Shown: positions 35,231-43,981, numbered from the stretch's first letter. The stretch: 64,000 nt of DNA from Rhizobiales bacterium 2SD (GCA_005502805.1 SCMY01000003.1:124001-188000); one strand, 5' to 3'. Notes: generated by a model not told the origin, from the sequence alone. A program made the numbers and translations.

Positions 35231-35733
35231 CGCAGAAGGACTTGATCATCCGCGATGCGCTCGCCGCCGATCTGCCGGCGGTCCGCTCGCTGTTGGTCGA
35301 GACCTGGCACGACACCTATGACGGCATCTATGGCTGGCGCCGTGTTGCCGAGATCACCAATGCCTGGCACTCGCTCGACGCGCTGAAGGCCCAGCTCGGC
35401 CGCGACAGCGGCATCTTCCTGATCGCGCTCTTGGGCGAGGAGGTCGTCGGCACGGCTTCCGCCCGGCGCGAGCCCGACCGCGCTGCCATGCTGACGCGGC
35501 TTTATGTCTCTCCCACACGGCAGGGCGAAGGCATCGGGCGCACGCTGTTGCAGGTCGCGCTCGCCTGCTTTCCCGATGCGCCGGTGGCGCGGCTGGAGGT
35601 CGAGAGCCAGAACGAGCTGGCGATCGCCTTCTATGAGCGCATGGGCTTCTTCCTGCAGCGCCAGGCTCGCTTCGACGGGCGCGAGGACACGCCCAACACG
35701 CTGATCATGGCCAAGCGGCTGGTGACGATCTGA
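35227..35733 (+). CDS. GNAT-family N-acetyltransferase
   Basis: This 168-residue protein has the GNAT fold with the acetyl-CoA loop [16 protein letters not shown] and the C-terminal strand [10 protein letters not shown]. The GTG start at 35227 overlaps the gatB stop by four bases and gives [14 protein letters not shown], a normal GNAT N-terminus. The tight coupling to gatB is unusual for a small-molecule or protein acetyltransferase and may be chance synteny. The substrate cannot be inferred. Confidence 0.85.
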   Translation: MTQKDLIIRDALAADLPAVRSLLVETWHDTYDGIYGWRRVAEITNAWHSLDALKAQLGRDSGIFLIALLGEEVVGTASARREPDRAAMLTRLYVSPTRQGEGIGRTLLQVALACFPDAPVARLEVESQNELAIAFYERMGFFLQRQARFDGREDTPNTLIMAKRLVTI

Positions 35734-35765
35734 CGACGTGGCCGGCAAAATCTACGGAGATCGAG

Positions 35766-36251
35766 ATGACCGAGACCGCCGCTCTTTCCGGCGTCACGAT
35801 GCGCGAGGCGCGCCGTGAGGATACTGCCCGTATCGCCACCCTGATCATGCTGGGCTCCGCCACGCAGACGCGCAGCGATGCCGAGATCGCGCAGGAGGCA
35901 GCCCATCCGTCCTATCTCGACGCCTTCGACGAGGTCGCTGCCAGCCCCTACAACACGCTCTTCGTCGCTGAGCTCGACGGGCAGGTGGTCGGCACGCTGC
36001 AGGTCACGCTGATCCCCGGCCTGATCAATCGCGGCCGCAAGCGCGCCAAGCTCGAAAGCGTCCATGTCGATCCGGCCCTGCGCGGCCGGCGCATCGGCGA
36101 GGCCATGGTCGCCCATGCGGTCGACTTCGCCCGAAAGAACGGTGCCGGCCTGGTCGAGCTCACCTCGAACAAGTCGCGCGAGGCGGCGCATCGCTTCTAT
36201 CGCCGCCTTGGCTTCGACCAGAGCCATGAGGGCTTCAAGCTGGAGCTGTGA
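35766..36251 (+). CDS. GNAT-family N-acetyltransferase
   Basis: This 161-residue GNAT has the acetyl-CoA motif VDPALRGRRIGEAMVAHAVD and the C-terminal EAAHRFYRRLGFDQSHEGFK. GGAGATCGAG precedes the ATG at 35766. It follows the previous GNAT gene by 32 bases and is probably in the same transcript as gatB. The two proteins are only distantly alike, so they are unlikely to be a recent duplication. Confidence 0.87.
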   Translation: MTETAALSGVTMREARREDTARIATLIMLGSATQTRSDAEIAQEAAHPSYLDAFDEVAASPYNTLFVAELDGQVVGTLQVTLIPGLINRGRKRAKLESVHVDPALRGRRIGEAMVAHAVDFARKNGAGLVELTSNKSREAAHRFYRRLGFDQSHEGFKLEL

Positions 36252-36358
36252 GCGCCGCATGCCACGCCCGCGCCGGGCGCGCAGTCCCGGTTCTTACAGG
36301 GGCATCGGTCGAGACCTAGATGTCCCAACGACCCGCAACAACCCGCGAGGACTGGGAC

Positions 36359-37066
36359 ATGGCAGCAGTGCAGGGCAAGCCGATCGATCTCCACTACTGG
36401 CCGACGCCGAACGGCTGGAAGATTTCCATCATGCTCGAGGAAACCGGGCTGCCCTACAACGTCATCCCGGTGAACATCGGCAAGGGCGATCAGTTCAAGC
36501 CGGAATTCCTGGCGATCTCGCCGAACAACCGCATGCCGGCGATCGTCGATCCCGACGGTCCGGACGGCAAGCCGATCTCAGTCTTCGAATCCGGCGCGAT
36601 CCTGCAATATCTCGGCCGCAAGACCGGCAAATTCTATCCCAAGGACGAGCGCGGCCGCGTCGCCGTCGACGAATGGCTGTTCTGGCAGATGGGCGGCTTC
36701 GGCCCGATGCTCGGCCAGACCCATCATTTCCGCATCTATGCGCCCGAGAAGGTGCCCTATGCGATCGACCGCTACACCAACGAGGCGAACCGCCTCTATG
36801 GCGTGCTGAACAGGCGCCTCGAAGGTCGCGACTACATCTGCGACGATTATTCGATCGCCGACATGGCCTGCGTCGGCTGGGCCCGCGGCTGGGAGCGTCA
36901 GGGCCAGGACATCAAGCAGTTCCCCAATGTCGGGCGCTGGCTCGACACGGTGTTGGCGCGTCCGGCCGTGAAGCGCGGCATTGCGGTCGCCGAAGAGCTG
37001 CGGAACCCGGCCGGCATCTCGACGCCGGAGGAGAAGGCGATCCTGTTCGGCCAGAAAGCACGCTGA
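36359..37066 (+). CDS. Glutathione S-transferase (nu-class/YfcG-like)
   Basis: This 235-residue protein is a GST of the nu/Ure2p-like group that shows disulfide-bond reductase activity in E. coli YfcG. The N-terminal thioredoxin-like domain has IDLHYWPTPNGWKISIMLEE and the glutathione motif FESGAILQYLGRK. The C-terminal helical domain has YSIADMACVGWARGW. The start MAAVQGKPIDLHYW at 36359 has GAGGA a few bases upstream; an in-frame ATG at 36320 would add 13 residues. A repeat element follows 8 bases after the stop. Confidence 0.92.
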   Translation: MAAVQGKPIDLHYWPTPNGWKISIMLEETGLPYNVIPVNIGKGDQFKPEFLAISPNNRMPAIVDPDGPDGKPISVFESGAILQYLGRKTGKFYPKDERGRVAVDEWLFWQMGGFGPMLGQTHHFRIYAPEKVPYAIDRYTNEANRLYGVLNRRLEGRDYICDDYSIADMACVGWARGWERQGQDIKQFPNVGRWLDTVLARPAVKRGIAVAEELRNPAGISTPEEKAILFGQKAR

Positions 37067-37074
37067 GGACAAGC

Positions 37075-37151
37075 GTCATGCTCGGGCTTGACCCGAGCAT
37101 CTTTGGACAAGAGATCCTCGGGTCTGCGCTTCGCTCCGCCCGAGGATGACG
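37075..37151. repeat. Intergenic palindromic repeat, copy 2
   Basis: The element starts GTCATGCTCGGGCTTGACCC, continues GAGCATC, and ends CGCCCGAGGATGACG, with a second hairpin formed by CCTCGGGT and GCCCGAGG arms around CTGCGCTTCGCTCC. It is the cleanest copy of the family also seen at 3649-3740 and 44741-44847, and shares 'GTCATGCTCGGGCTTGACCC' exactly with the third copy. It lies 8 bases behind the GST stop. Confidence 0.75.
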
Positions 37152-37176
37152 TTTTCCCGCGGGCCGCGTGAGAACG

Positions 37177-37554
37177 TCAGTTGCTCCGCGACCACTTCAC
37201 CGAGCGGCAGATCATCCCACCGAAGACGCAGCCGGCGGTGGTCAGCGTGTCGCCGGAGAGCGACATCGTGCCGGAATAGGTCTTGCCGTCCTCCGGGTTG
37301 AAGGCGCTGCCGTTCCATTTGCCGGCGCCGGCCGGCTTCATGTCGTAGAAGATGCGCTGGCCGACCTTGGCCGGGCCGCCGGCCTCCTTGAGCCAGGAGA
37401 TCGTGCCGCACATCGCCTCGCCGCATTTGCTGAAGCGCACCTTGGACGCGCCGGTGTCGCGCAGCCAGGTACCGCTGACATCCTGCGCCGAGGCGGGGAT
37501 GGCGAAAGCGAGCAGCAGGCCGGCGGCAGCAGCAGTGGTCAGGCGAATGGCCAT
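37177..37554 (-). CDS. DUF2147 domain secreted protein
   Basis: This 125-residue protein has a clear signal peptide (MAIRLTTAAAAGLLLAFAIP, cleavage after ASA) and a mature DUF2147 domain with VSGTWLRDTGASKVRFSKCG, CGTISWLKE and DGKTYSGTMSL, ending LTTAGCVFGGMICRSVKW. Four cysteines in the mature part could form two disulfides in the periplasm. The lipocalin-like DUF2147 family is of unknown function. The gene is monocistronic, transcribed towards the repeat element. Confidence 0.87.
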   Translation of the reverse strand: MAIRLTTAAAAGLLLAFAIPASAQDVSGTWLRDTGASKVRFSKCGEAMCGTISWLKEAGGPAKVGQRIFYDMKPAGAGKWNGSAFNPEDGKTYSGTMSLSGDTLTTAGCVFGGMICRSVKWSRSN

Positions 37555-37761
37555 GGCGTTCCTCCTCGTTGCTGGCGATCTTCGTCGCTCAGATGGTTCA
37601 GATGTAAACCATATCCGAAGCCGCGCCAGCTTCCAAGATGGCTCTTCATGAAGGCCCGCTCGTCAGGCTGACCTTGGGGCAAGGTGAATCGCAGGTTGAC
37701 GCGCCAATCGCAGCTGAATTTGGATCGTATTGAAATCGCTGGATAATTCGCCGGATGAGTC

Positions 37762-37814
37762 TGAATCGAATCTTGCTTTAACCGCTCGTTTGCGACTCGT
37801 TGAGCTTCGATTCA
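37762..37814. repeat. Inverted repeat TGAATCGAA ... TTCGATTCA in an AT-rich intergenic stretch
   Basis: In the 362-base gap between 37555 and 37916 two perfect 9-base arms (37762-37770 and 37806-37814) are separated by 35 bases. The surrounding 37700-37840 is noticeably more AT-rich than the window. A TTGACG hexamer at 37696-37701 might be a -35 element, but no good -10 follows. The repeat could be two operator half-sites or a hairpin in the leader of the Sel1-like gene. Nothing else is recognised in the gap. Confidence 0.35.
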
Positions 37815-37916
37815 TCTCAAAATTTAGCGGGTTGTTTTACCGCCCGGCCCGAACCTCTCCTCACAAGCCGCGGCCTCCAGACGGGCTGGCATCGAAGGAA
37901 AACAGGGAGAGTTGTC

Positions 37917-38186
37917 ATGGCACGCATGGAAATGAGCGCGATCCCGGCCTCGCTGGCGATCCCGATGGAAGCCTCCGCCGACGCCTATTATGAGCTCGGC
38001 CTGATGCATGCATCCGGCCGCTCCGGCCCGGTCGATCTGGTCGCGGCGCAGACCTGGTTCAATGTCGCCTTCGCCAAGGGCTGCGCCCGCGCCGCCTCCC
38101 ACCGCACCGAGCTGGCGCTGGAGATGAGTCGCGACGAGGTCGCCGAGGCGCTGCGCGAGGCGCGCCGCTTCCTGACCCGGCATTGA
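37917..38186 (+). CDS. Small Sel1-repeat-like protein
   Basis: This 89-residue protein contains one Sel1/TPR-like unit: ADAYYELGLMHASGRSGPVD followed by LVAAQTWFNVAFAKGCARAA. The start MARMEMSAIPASL at 37917 is preceded by CAGGGAGAG. There is no signal peptide. Such short proteins are common in Hyphomicrobiales, and their role is unknown, perhaps protein binding. It converges with the downstream GNAT gene, with 3 bases between the stops. Confidence 0.75.
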   Translation: MARMEMSAIPASLAIPMEASADAYYELGLMHASGRSGPVDLVAAQTWFNVAFAKGCARAASHRTELALEMSRDEVAEALREARRFLTRH

Positions 38187-38189
38187 GCT

Positions 38190-38732
38190 TCAGCTTCGCA
38201 GCCGCGCCATGGTGAACGCATCGGCATAGGCGCCGGCGCGGAAGGCATAGGCGCGCAGGACTCCTTCCTGCTCGAAGTCGAACTTGCGGTAGAGCGCGAT
38301 CGCCGCCGCATTGTCGGCATAGACCGTCAGTTCGAGCCGCTTCAGGCCGAACCAGTTGTCGGCAGCATCGATCAGTTCGCCGAGCAGCGCCGTGCCGATG
38401 CCGGTGCCGCGATGATCGTCATGCACGCCGATGCCGATATAGGCGACATGTGCCCTTCGGCCGCGATAGCGCTCGAAGCCGGCCTGGCCGACCAGCTCGC
38501 CTTCGCGCAGCGCGACGATGTTGAGCCCGTCGATATCCGGATTCTCCAGCCAGCGCCGCGTCACTTCGGTCCGCTGATAGGGCAGGCGCAGGGTTCCGGC
38601 GCGAAAGCCCGGCAGATTGACCAGCGCCGTCAGCGCTTCGAGATCGTCGCTGCGTGCGGCTCGGATCAATAGGCGGCGGGAATCGGCCGGATGCTCCGGC
38701 CTGACGGCTCGCTCAGTTCTTTCGATGGTCAT
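38190..38732 (-). CDS. GNAT-family N-acetyltransferase
   Basis: This 180-residue acetyltransferase shows the acetyl-CoA loop [19 protein letters not shown] and the strand [20 protein letters not shown], close to RimJ/RimL- or phosphinothricin-type GNATs. The N-terminus [20 protein letters not shown] is typical. The start is [13 protein letters not shown] at 38732. It is transcribed away from ndk. The 279-base gap to ndk contains a perfect hairpin (ACCCTGC/GCAGGGT near 38774-38798) without a T tract and no clear gene. Confidence 0.87.
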   Translation of the reverse strand: MTIERTERAVRPEHPADSRRLLIRAARSDDLEALTALVNLPGFRAGTLRLPYQRTEVTRRWLENPDIDGLNIVALREGELVGQAGFERYRGRRAHVAYIGIGVHDDHRGTGIGTALLGELIDAADNWFGLKRLELTVYADNAAAIALYRKFDFEQEGVLRAYAFRAGAYADAFTMARLRS

Positions 38733-39011
38733 GTGTGCTCTCCGGGAGAGCCGGGAGAGCCGAATTCCGTCGAACCCTGCTCGCCGCGGCAGGGTTTGCG
38801 AGGGATGATCGCGACGTGCTTAGCGCAACACCGATCCCGCACACCCTTCGAGGTGCGTCGACATCAGCATTACGAGGGCGGTCGCGGTGATCATGGCGTC
38901 GATCATAGTGGCGGATCGTACGTAGACAAGGCCGTCGCAGCCTTGTGGCCCGGGGAGGGCATCGCTATAAGCGCGCCGCATTCCCCGATTTTTCCCGCAA
39001 GGATCACAACG

Positions 39012-39434
39012 ATGGCTGTCCAGCGTACCTTCTCCATTCTCAAGCCCGATGCGACGAAGCGCAATCTCACCGGCGCGGTCAACGCGGTCATCGAGAAGGC
39101 CGGCCTGCGCATCGTCGCGCAGAAGCGTATCCAGATGACCACGGCGCAGGCGCAGACCTTCTACGCCGTCCACAAGGAGCGCCCCTTCTTCGGCGAGCTC
39201 GTCGAATTCATGACCTCGGGCCCGGTCGTCGTGCAGGTCCTCGAAGGCGAGGACGCGATCGCCAGGTATCGCGAGGTGATGGGCGCCACCAACCCGGCCA
39301 ATGCCGCCGAGGGCACCGTCCGCAAGCTCTTCGCCCAGTCGGTCGGCGAGAACACCGTGCACGGCTCGGATGCGCCGGAGACCGCCGCGATCGAGATCGC
39401 GCAGTTCTTCGCGGGCAACGAGATCGTCGGCTGA
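39012..39434 (+). CDS. ndk: Nucleoside diphosphate kinase
   Basis: This 140-residue cytoplasmic enzyme transfers the gamma-phosphate of ATP to nucleoside diphosphates. The catalytic histidine is His117 in [14 protein letters not shown], exactly at the usual place, and the N-terminus is [31 protein letters not shown] precedes the ATG at 39012. A strong rho-independent terminator follows 25 bases after the stop, so the gene is monocistronic. Confidence 0.97.
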   Translation: MAVQRTFSILKPDATKRNLTGAVNAVIEKAGLRIVAQKRIQMTTAQAQTFYAVHKERPFFGELVEFMTSGPVVVQVLEGEDAIARYREVMGATNPANAAEGTVRKLFAQSVGENTVHGSDAPETAAIEIAQFFAGNEIVG

Positions 39435-39459
39435 GCCGATTTCCATGCCGAAATGAGAA

Positions 39460-39490
39460 GGGCGGGTCCGCTGGACCCGCCCTTTTTCTT
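39460..39490 (+). terminator. Rho-independent terminator of ndk
   Basis: A perfect 10-base-pair stem GGGCGGGTCC/GGACCCGCCC with a GCT loop is followed by TTTTTCTTT. It lies 25 bases after the ndk stop and before the convergent MipA gene end at 39508. Confidence 0.9.
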
Positions 39491-39507
39491 TGCCTCGCTG
39501 AAGCGCC

Positions 39508-40332
39508 TCAGAACCCGAGATCGAAGGCGTAGCTCGCCGAGATGCCGAAGGTGACGGAGTCGCGGTCGCCGAAGCCCTTGACGATCGGCGCCTTGGCCGC
39601 GTCGCCCATCAGGCGCTTGTACTCGACATAGGCGGTGGTCTGCAGCTTGTCCGACCAGTGATAGGTCGCCTGCGCGATCGCGCCGACGGAGTGCACGCCG
39701 GCATTGTAGCGCTGCAGCAGGCCGCCGTTGCCGGCAGCGGTGCCGCCGAAATAGGTCCGGACATAGTCGGCGCCGACAATCGTCATGCGCGGGCCGATCC
39801 CGAGCGACCATGAGCCTATGCGCTGGAAGACGTCGACCTTGGCTTCCGCGACCATCGCATCGTGCGCGATGAAGCCGCGACGCAGGTCGACGCGGGTGCG
39901 CAGCCAGGAGGTCGGATAGAACTCGATAAAGGCGCCTGCCTCGGCGCCGAACTTGGTGTCCGGCACGCCCATCACGCGCAGGGCCACATTAGTATCGGCC
40001 TTGCGCTCCCAGAGCAGGTTGCCGGAAAAGCCGACGCGCCAGGCCTTGCCGGAAAAGAAGCCGATGCTGATCGCGTCGTCCTCGGAGGTCCACCAGGTGC
40101 TCTTGGTGCCGCGCCCCAGCGAGATGATCGGACGCGGGCGAAAGACATAGTCGTTCGAGCCGATATAGTCGGGCTGATAGCGCAGGCCTGCGCCGAGGGT
40201 CAGGTGCCAGTTCTGCACCGACTCTGGCGAGGTGTACTGCGTGTACTGGGAAGACTGCGCCTGCGCCGGGGTCCCCGGCACGAGAGACAGGCAGGCGGCC
40301 GCAAGGCCGGCGAGGAACGCAACGCAACGCAT
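39508..40332 (-). CDS. MipA/OmpV-family outer-membrane protein
   Basis: This 274-residue protein has a signal peptide (MRCVAFLAGLAAACLSLVPG, cleavage after AQA). A beta-barrel MipA/OmpV domain follows: NWHLTLGAGLRYQPDYIGSN, RPRPIISLGRG and the aromatic C-terminus SASYAFDLGF, which ends in Phe as outer-membrane barrels do. The start at 40332 was chosen for the signal peptide. MipA proteins scaffold murein enzymes in E. coli, and OmpV-like members are porins; the role here is open. It diverges from the molybdopterin oxidoreductase gene. Confidence 0.88.
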   Translation of the reverse strand: MRCVAFLAGLAAACLSLVPGTPAQAQSSQYTQYTSPESVQNWHLTLGAGLRYQPDYIGSNDYVFRPRPIISLGRGTKSTWWTSEDDAISIGFFSGKAWRVGFSGNLLWERKADTNVALRVMGVPDTKFGAEAGAFIEFYPTSWLRTRVDLRRGFIAHDAMVAEAKVDVFQRIGSWSLGIGPRMTIVGADYVRTYFGGTAAGNGGLLQRYNAGVHSVGAIAQATYHWSDKLQTTAYVEYKRLMGDAAKAPIVKGFGDRDSVTFGISASYAFDLGF

Positions 40333-40558
40333 CGTCAGAACTCCGGCGCCAGGGCGCCTTGGACTACTCGGATGCAGCCAAACTGAATCATTAGTCTTAA
40401 CCCGGAGTTGACGAGCAGCGGCCTGCGACATTGCCGCCCGTATGGCTGATGAACCGGCCGAATCCCCAGCCGCCGGATGCCGGCACCTTGCCTCGCCGCA
40501 GCTGGGCAATGCAACCGCACCGCTTCCGCCGACCCTGGACCTGTTCTAGGAAGGGGAC

Positions 40559-42649
40559 ATGACAGAGCTTCCCCTCATCGCGCGCCGGCCTTCCGTCTGC
40601 CCGCATGATTGCCCCTCGGCCTGTTCGCTCGAGGTCGAGGTCATCGACGGCAAGACGATCGGCCGTGTCCGTGGCAACAAGCGCCAGAGCTACACGGATG
40701 GTGTGATCTGCGCCAAGGTCGCCCGCTACGCCGAGCGCATCCATCATCCCGACCGGTTGCTGCATCCGCTGCGCCGCACCGGGCCGAAGGGCTCCGGCGC
40801 CTTCGAGCGCATCTCCTGGGACGAGGCTCTGGACGAGATCGCCGGGCGCTTCCTTTCGATCGAGGCCGAGCACGGCGCCGAGGCGGTCTGGCCCTATTAC
40901 TATGCCGGTACCATGGGCCTCGTGATGCGCGACGGCATCAATCGCCTGCGTCACGCCAAGCGCTATTCCGGCCAGTACTCGACGATCTGCACCACCACAG
41001 CCTGGACCGGTTTTATCGCCGGCACCGGCAAGCTCGCCGGGCCCGATCCGCGCGAGATGGCGAAGTCGGATTGCGTCGTGATCTGGGGCACCAACCCGGT
41101 GCATACCCAGGTCAACGTCATGCACCATGCGGTCAAGGCGCGGAAGGAGCGCGGTGCCAAGATCGTCGCGATCGACATCTACCGCAACGCCACACTCGAC
41201 CAGGCCGATCTGCCCCTCGTGCTCAAGCCCGGTACCGATGGCGCGCTCGCCTGTGCCGTCATGCACGTGCTCTTCCGCGACGGCCATGCCGACCGCGACT
41301 ATCTCGCCCGCTTCGCCGACGCCCCGGACGAGCTCGAAGCCCATCTTGCCAGCCGCACGCCGGAATGGGCGGCGGCGATCACCGGCCTCAGCGTCGCCGA
41401 GATCGAGGAATTCGCCACGCTCGTCGGCACGCGCAAGAAGAGCTTCTTCCGGCTCGGCTATGGCTTTGCCCGTCAGCGCAATGGCGCGGTCAATATCCAC
41501 GCCGCCTCCTGCATCCCGACCGTGACCGGGGCCTGGCAATATGAGGGCGGCGGCGCCTTTCACTCGAACAGCGGCATCTACAAATGGCGCAAGGGCCTGA
41601 TCGAGGGCCTCGACAAGATCGACCGCAATGTCCGCCAGCTCGACCAGTCGCAGATCGGCCGTGTGCTGACCGGTGACGCCGAAGCCCTGCGCCAGGGCGG
41701 CCCGGTCAAGGCGCTGTTCATCCAGAACACCAATCCGGTCACCGTCGCGCCCGAGCAGGAGCTGGTGAAGCGCGGTTTCGCTCGCGACGACCTGTTCACC
41801 GTCGTGCACGAGCAGTTCATGACCGAGACCGCGCAGATGGCCGACATCGTGCTGCCGGCGACGCAGTTCATGGAGCATGACGACCTCTATCAGGGCGGCG
41901 GCCACCAGCACATCATGTGGGGCGGCAAGCTGGTCGACCCGCCGGGCGAATGCCGCTCGAATCATGAGGTGATCTGCGCCCTGGCGCAGCGCCTCGGCGC
42001 CGAGCATCGCGGCTTCACGATGACCCCGCGCGAGATCGTCGACTGGACCTTGCAGGAGACCGGTCGTGGCACCCTCGACGACCTGGTCGCCAATGATTTC
42101 ATCGACATCCAGCCGGATTTCGAGACGGCGCATTATCTCAAGGGTTTTGGCTGGCGCGACGGCAAGTTCCGCTTCAAGCCGGACTGGACCAAGGTGCCGA
42201 ACAGCAATGCCGGCCTCGTCGGCCCGCATGAGGCGCTGCCTGCATTGCCCGATCATTGGGCGGTGATCGAAGCAGCGGACGCCGAGCATCCGTTCCGGCT
42301 CGCCACCAGCCCGGCCCGCAACTTCCTGAATTCCAGCTTCACCGAGACGCCGACTTCGCAGAAGAAGGAGGGCGCGCCGACGCTGATGCTGCATCCGGCC
42401 GATGCGGCGGCACTCGGCATCGCTGCCGGCGACCATGTCACGGTCGGCAACCGGCGCGGCACGGTCGAGCTCGACGCCGTGCTGTTCGACGGCCTGGTGC
42501 GCGGCGTCGTCATCGCCGAATCGATCTGGCCGAACGGTGCCCATCGCGGCGGGCGCGGCATCAACACCATCACCGGCGCGGATTCGCCCGCGCCCTATGG
42601 CGGCGCCGCTTTCCACGACAACAAGGTCTGGATTCGCAAGGCGGTGTGA
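40559..42649 (+). CDS. Molybdopterin (bis-MGD) oxidoreductase with N-terminal Fe4S4 cluster
   Basis: This 696-residue protein belongs to the DMSO-reductase superfamily. The N-terminal cluster ligands are Cys14, Cys18, Cys22 and Cys51 (CPHDCPSAC and VICAK). The molybdopterin body has RISWDEALDEIAGRF, VVIWGTNPVHTQVNV, QNTNPVTVAPEQ and ADIVLPATQFMEHDD. The C-terminal dinucleotide-binding domain has LMLHPADAAALGIAAGDHVT. There is no Tat signal, so it is cytoplasmic. AAGGGG precedes the ATG. No electron-transfer subunit is adjacent. It resembles uncharacterised cytoplasmic 'molybdopterin oxidoreductase family' proteins, and the substrate is unknown. It depends on the Mo supplied by modABC. Confidence 0.9.
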   Translation: MTELPLIARRPSVCPHDCPSACSLEVEVIDGKTIGRVRGNKRQSYTDGVICAKVARYAERIHHPDRLLHPLRRTGPKGSGAFERISWDEALDEIAGRFLSIEAEHGAEAVWPYYYAGTMGLVMRDGINRLRHAKRYSGQYSTICTTTAWTGFIAGTGKLAGPDPREMAKSDCVVIWGTNPVHTQVNVMHHAVKARKERGAKIVAIDIYRNATLDQADLPLVLKPGTDGALACAVMHVLFRDGHADRDYLARFADAPDELEAHLASRTPEWAAAITGLSVAEIEEFATLVGTRKKSFFRLGYGFARQRNGAVNIHAASCIPTVTGAWQYEGGGAFHSNSGIYKWRKGLIEGLDKIDRNVRQLDQSQIGRVLTGDAEALRQGGPVKALFIQNTNPVTVAPEQELVKRGFARDDLFTVVHEQFMTETAQMADIVLPATQFMEHDDLYQGGGHQHIMWGGKLVDPPGECRSNHEVICALAQRLGAEHRGFTMTPREIVDWTLQETGRGTLDDLVANDFIDIQPDFETAHYLKGFGWRDGKFRFKPDWTKVPNSNAGLVGPHEALPALPDHWAVIEAADAEHPFRLATSPARNFLNSSFTETPTSQKKEGAPTLMLHPADAAALGIAAGDHVTVGNRRGTVELDAVLFDGLVRGVVIAESIWPNGAHRGGRGINTITGADSPAPYGGAAFHDNKVWIRKAV

Positions 42650-42769
42650 CCTTTGCGTCATTGCTTTTTCGCTGGCGCTATGGACGATCCGCGCCCGGGC
42701 GACGGCATGGCCTGTCGAGGGGAGATTCGGATCTCCCGGGCTCGGCCGCGGAAACGGACAGTGCGAACG

Positions 42770-43132
42770 ATGACGAAGCGGCGGGTTGGTGCGGTCGTGT
42801 GGGCCGCTGGGTTGTCCCTCTTGGTTTCCGCTGGTGCGGCGTTGGCTGCCGGCAGCACGAGCGCGTTGCCGCCGCCGGATCCGACGGCGAAGAACCTGAC
42901 GCCTTACATGATCCAGCTGCGCGCCTTCGACGCCTGCCTGATCACCCAGTCGCGATTGATGAACACCACCCGCGAAGCCGTGCACACGCCGTGCAGCTGC
43001 TACGCCAAGGGCACCGTCAACGCCATGACCAAGGATGAGCTCCAGGCCTTCCGCGACACCGGTTATTTCAACGATACGGCCCGCGAGAAGGGCTATGATT
43101 TCATCGACCGCTGCAAGCTGAAGCGGCCTTGA
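42770..43132 (+). CDS. Small secreted protein with four cysteines
   Basis: This 120-residue protein has a signal peptide (MTKRRVGAVVWAAGLSLLVS, cleavage after ALA) and mature cysteines at 56, 75, 77 and 115 (FDACLITQ, HTPCSCYAKG, IDRCKL). The pattern suggests two disulfides in the periplasm. The start at 42770 was chosen because the signal begins there and the longer frame lacks one. It follows the molybdopterin oxidoreductase by 120 bases and converges on the GST gene. I do not recognise the family. Confidence 0.7.
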   Translation: MTKRRVGAVVWAAGLSLLVSAGAALAAGSTSALPPPDPTAKNLTPYMIQLRAFDACLITQSRLMNTTREAVHTPCSCYAKGTVNAMTKDELQAFRDTGYFNDTAREKGYDFIDRCKLKRP

Positions 43133-43144
43133 TGAAAAGACGGC

Positions 43145-43861
43145 TCACGCCGCCTTTTCTGCCTCGTCCTTGAAATAGCGCGAGCGCATCCGGCCGGCAT
43201 AGGCGACCAGGTTGGCGTGCTGCAGCAGCGCCTCGCGGAGCGGCGAGTCGAAGATGTCGCACAGCCCGGCGGTCATGAAGGCGCCGAGCGTCGCATCGGC
43301 GCCGCTCGGGTCGGGGCCGGTGAGATAGGGATTGCCGCCGAGGATTCCGGCGAGCGATTCGAGTGCCCGCTGCGCCAGCGCCAGCCGCTCGGCGTCGCTG
43401 TGCCGGCCGATGCCGTGGCCGTGCAGGTTGCGGCGGATCTGGCGCTTGATCATCGCGACCACCAGCGGCCGCAGCGGCGCCGGCACGGCGTCGAAGAAGC
43501 GACGCGGTCCGCGGTCGAAATTGGCGGGATTGGCCCAGCGCTCCTGCACCACCATCCAGTACATGTGGTCTTCGAGCATCTTCTCGACGGCCCAGGCGAC
43601 GCCGCGCTGTTCGGCAGAAAGGCCCTTGTCGAAGTCGACGCCGTGCGCCTGCTCCAGATGCAGGCGGATGAAGGTGGTGTCGGGTATGATCTTGTCGCCG
43701 TCGCGCAGCACCGGGAATTTGCCCTTCGGCGCCTTCTGCAGATTGCCGCGCACACGGCGATAGGGCAGGCCGGACATCTCCATCAGGATGATGCCCTTCA
43801 TGCAGAACGGACTGGGGTCGGGTTGACCGAAGGCGGGCCCGAACACGTGCAACTCCAGCAT
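43145..43861 (-). CDS. Glutathione S-transferase-like protein (metaxin/failed-axon-connections type)
   Basis: This 238-residue protein has an N-terminal thioredoxin-like domain (ELHVFGPAFGQPDPSPFCMK, GLPYRRVRGNLQKAPKGKFP, DTTFIRLHLEQAHG) and a C-terminal helical domain with PYLTGPDPSGADATLGAFM, as in Fax/metaxin-like GSTs. Enzymatic GST activity is uncertain. The start MLELHVFGPAFG at 43861 has AAGAG just upstream; a longer start at 43894 is possible. It diverges from a WYL regulator gene with a palindromic operator between them, suggesting that it is the regulator's target. Confidence 0.87.
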   Translation of the reverse strand: MLELHVFGPAFGQPDPSPFCMKGIILMEMSGLPYRRVRGNLQKAPKGKFPVLRDGDKIIPDTTFIRLHLEQAHGVDFDKGLSAEQRGVAWAVEKMLEDHMYWMVVQERWANPANFDRGPRRFFDAVPAPLRPLVVAMIKRQIRRNLHGHGIGRHSDAERLALAQRALESLAGILGGNPYLTGPDPSGADATLGAFMTAGLCDIFDSPLREALLQHANLVAYAGRMRSRYFKDEAEKAA

Positions 43862-43910
43862 CTCTTGTCTTCCCCCGTGTTCGGTATGCAGCATGCCCTG
43901 CTGCCACGCT

Positions 43911-43929
43911 CCTGACAATTGATGTCAGG
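43911..43929. promoter_or_regulatory. Palindromic operator CCTGACA-N5-TGTCAGG between GST and WYL regulator
   Basis: The perfect 7-base arms CCTGACA and TGTCAGG are separated by ATTGA. The site lies in the divergent promoter region, 50 bases before the GST start and 53 before the regulator start. It is the natural binding site for the YafY-type regulator encoded at 43982. Confidence 0.65.
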
Positions 43930-43981
43930 GCGAGTAGAGCAGGATGAGCTTACGCCATCTTCCTATCAGCGGAACTACGCC

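Noticed and set aside
38774..38798. Perfect hairpin ACCCTGC/GCAGGGT
   Set aside because: It lacks a T tract and is not at the end of a gene in the right orientation, so I do not call it a terminator.
38820..38906. 28-codon minus-strand frame upstream of ndk
   Set aside because: There is no ribosome-binding site, no clear membrane segment and no conservation evidence, so it is most likely chance.
40397..42985. Long minus-strand open frame opposite the molybdopterin oxidoreductase
   Set aside because: The + strand protein has complete family motifs. The antisense frame has biased composition and no domain.
43883..43897. GGTATGC-A-GCATGCC near-palindrome resembling GntR site A
   Set aside because: It has one mismatch, lies in the GST/WYL promoter region far from the GntR cluster, and a better palindrome for the local regulator is adjacent.
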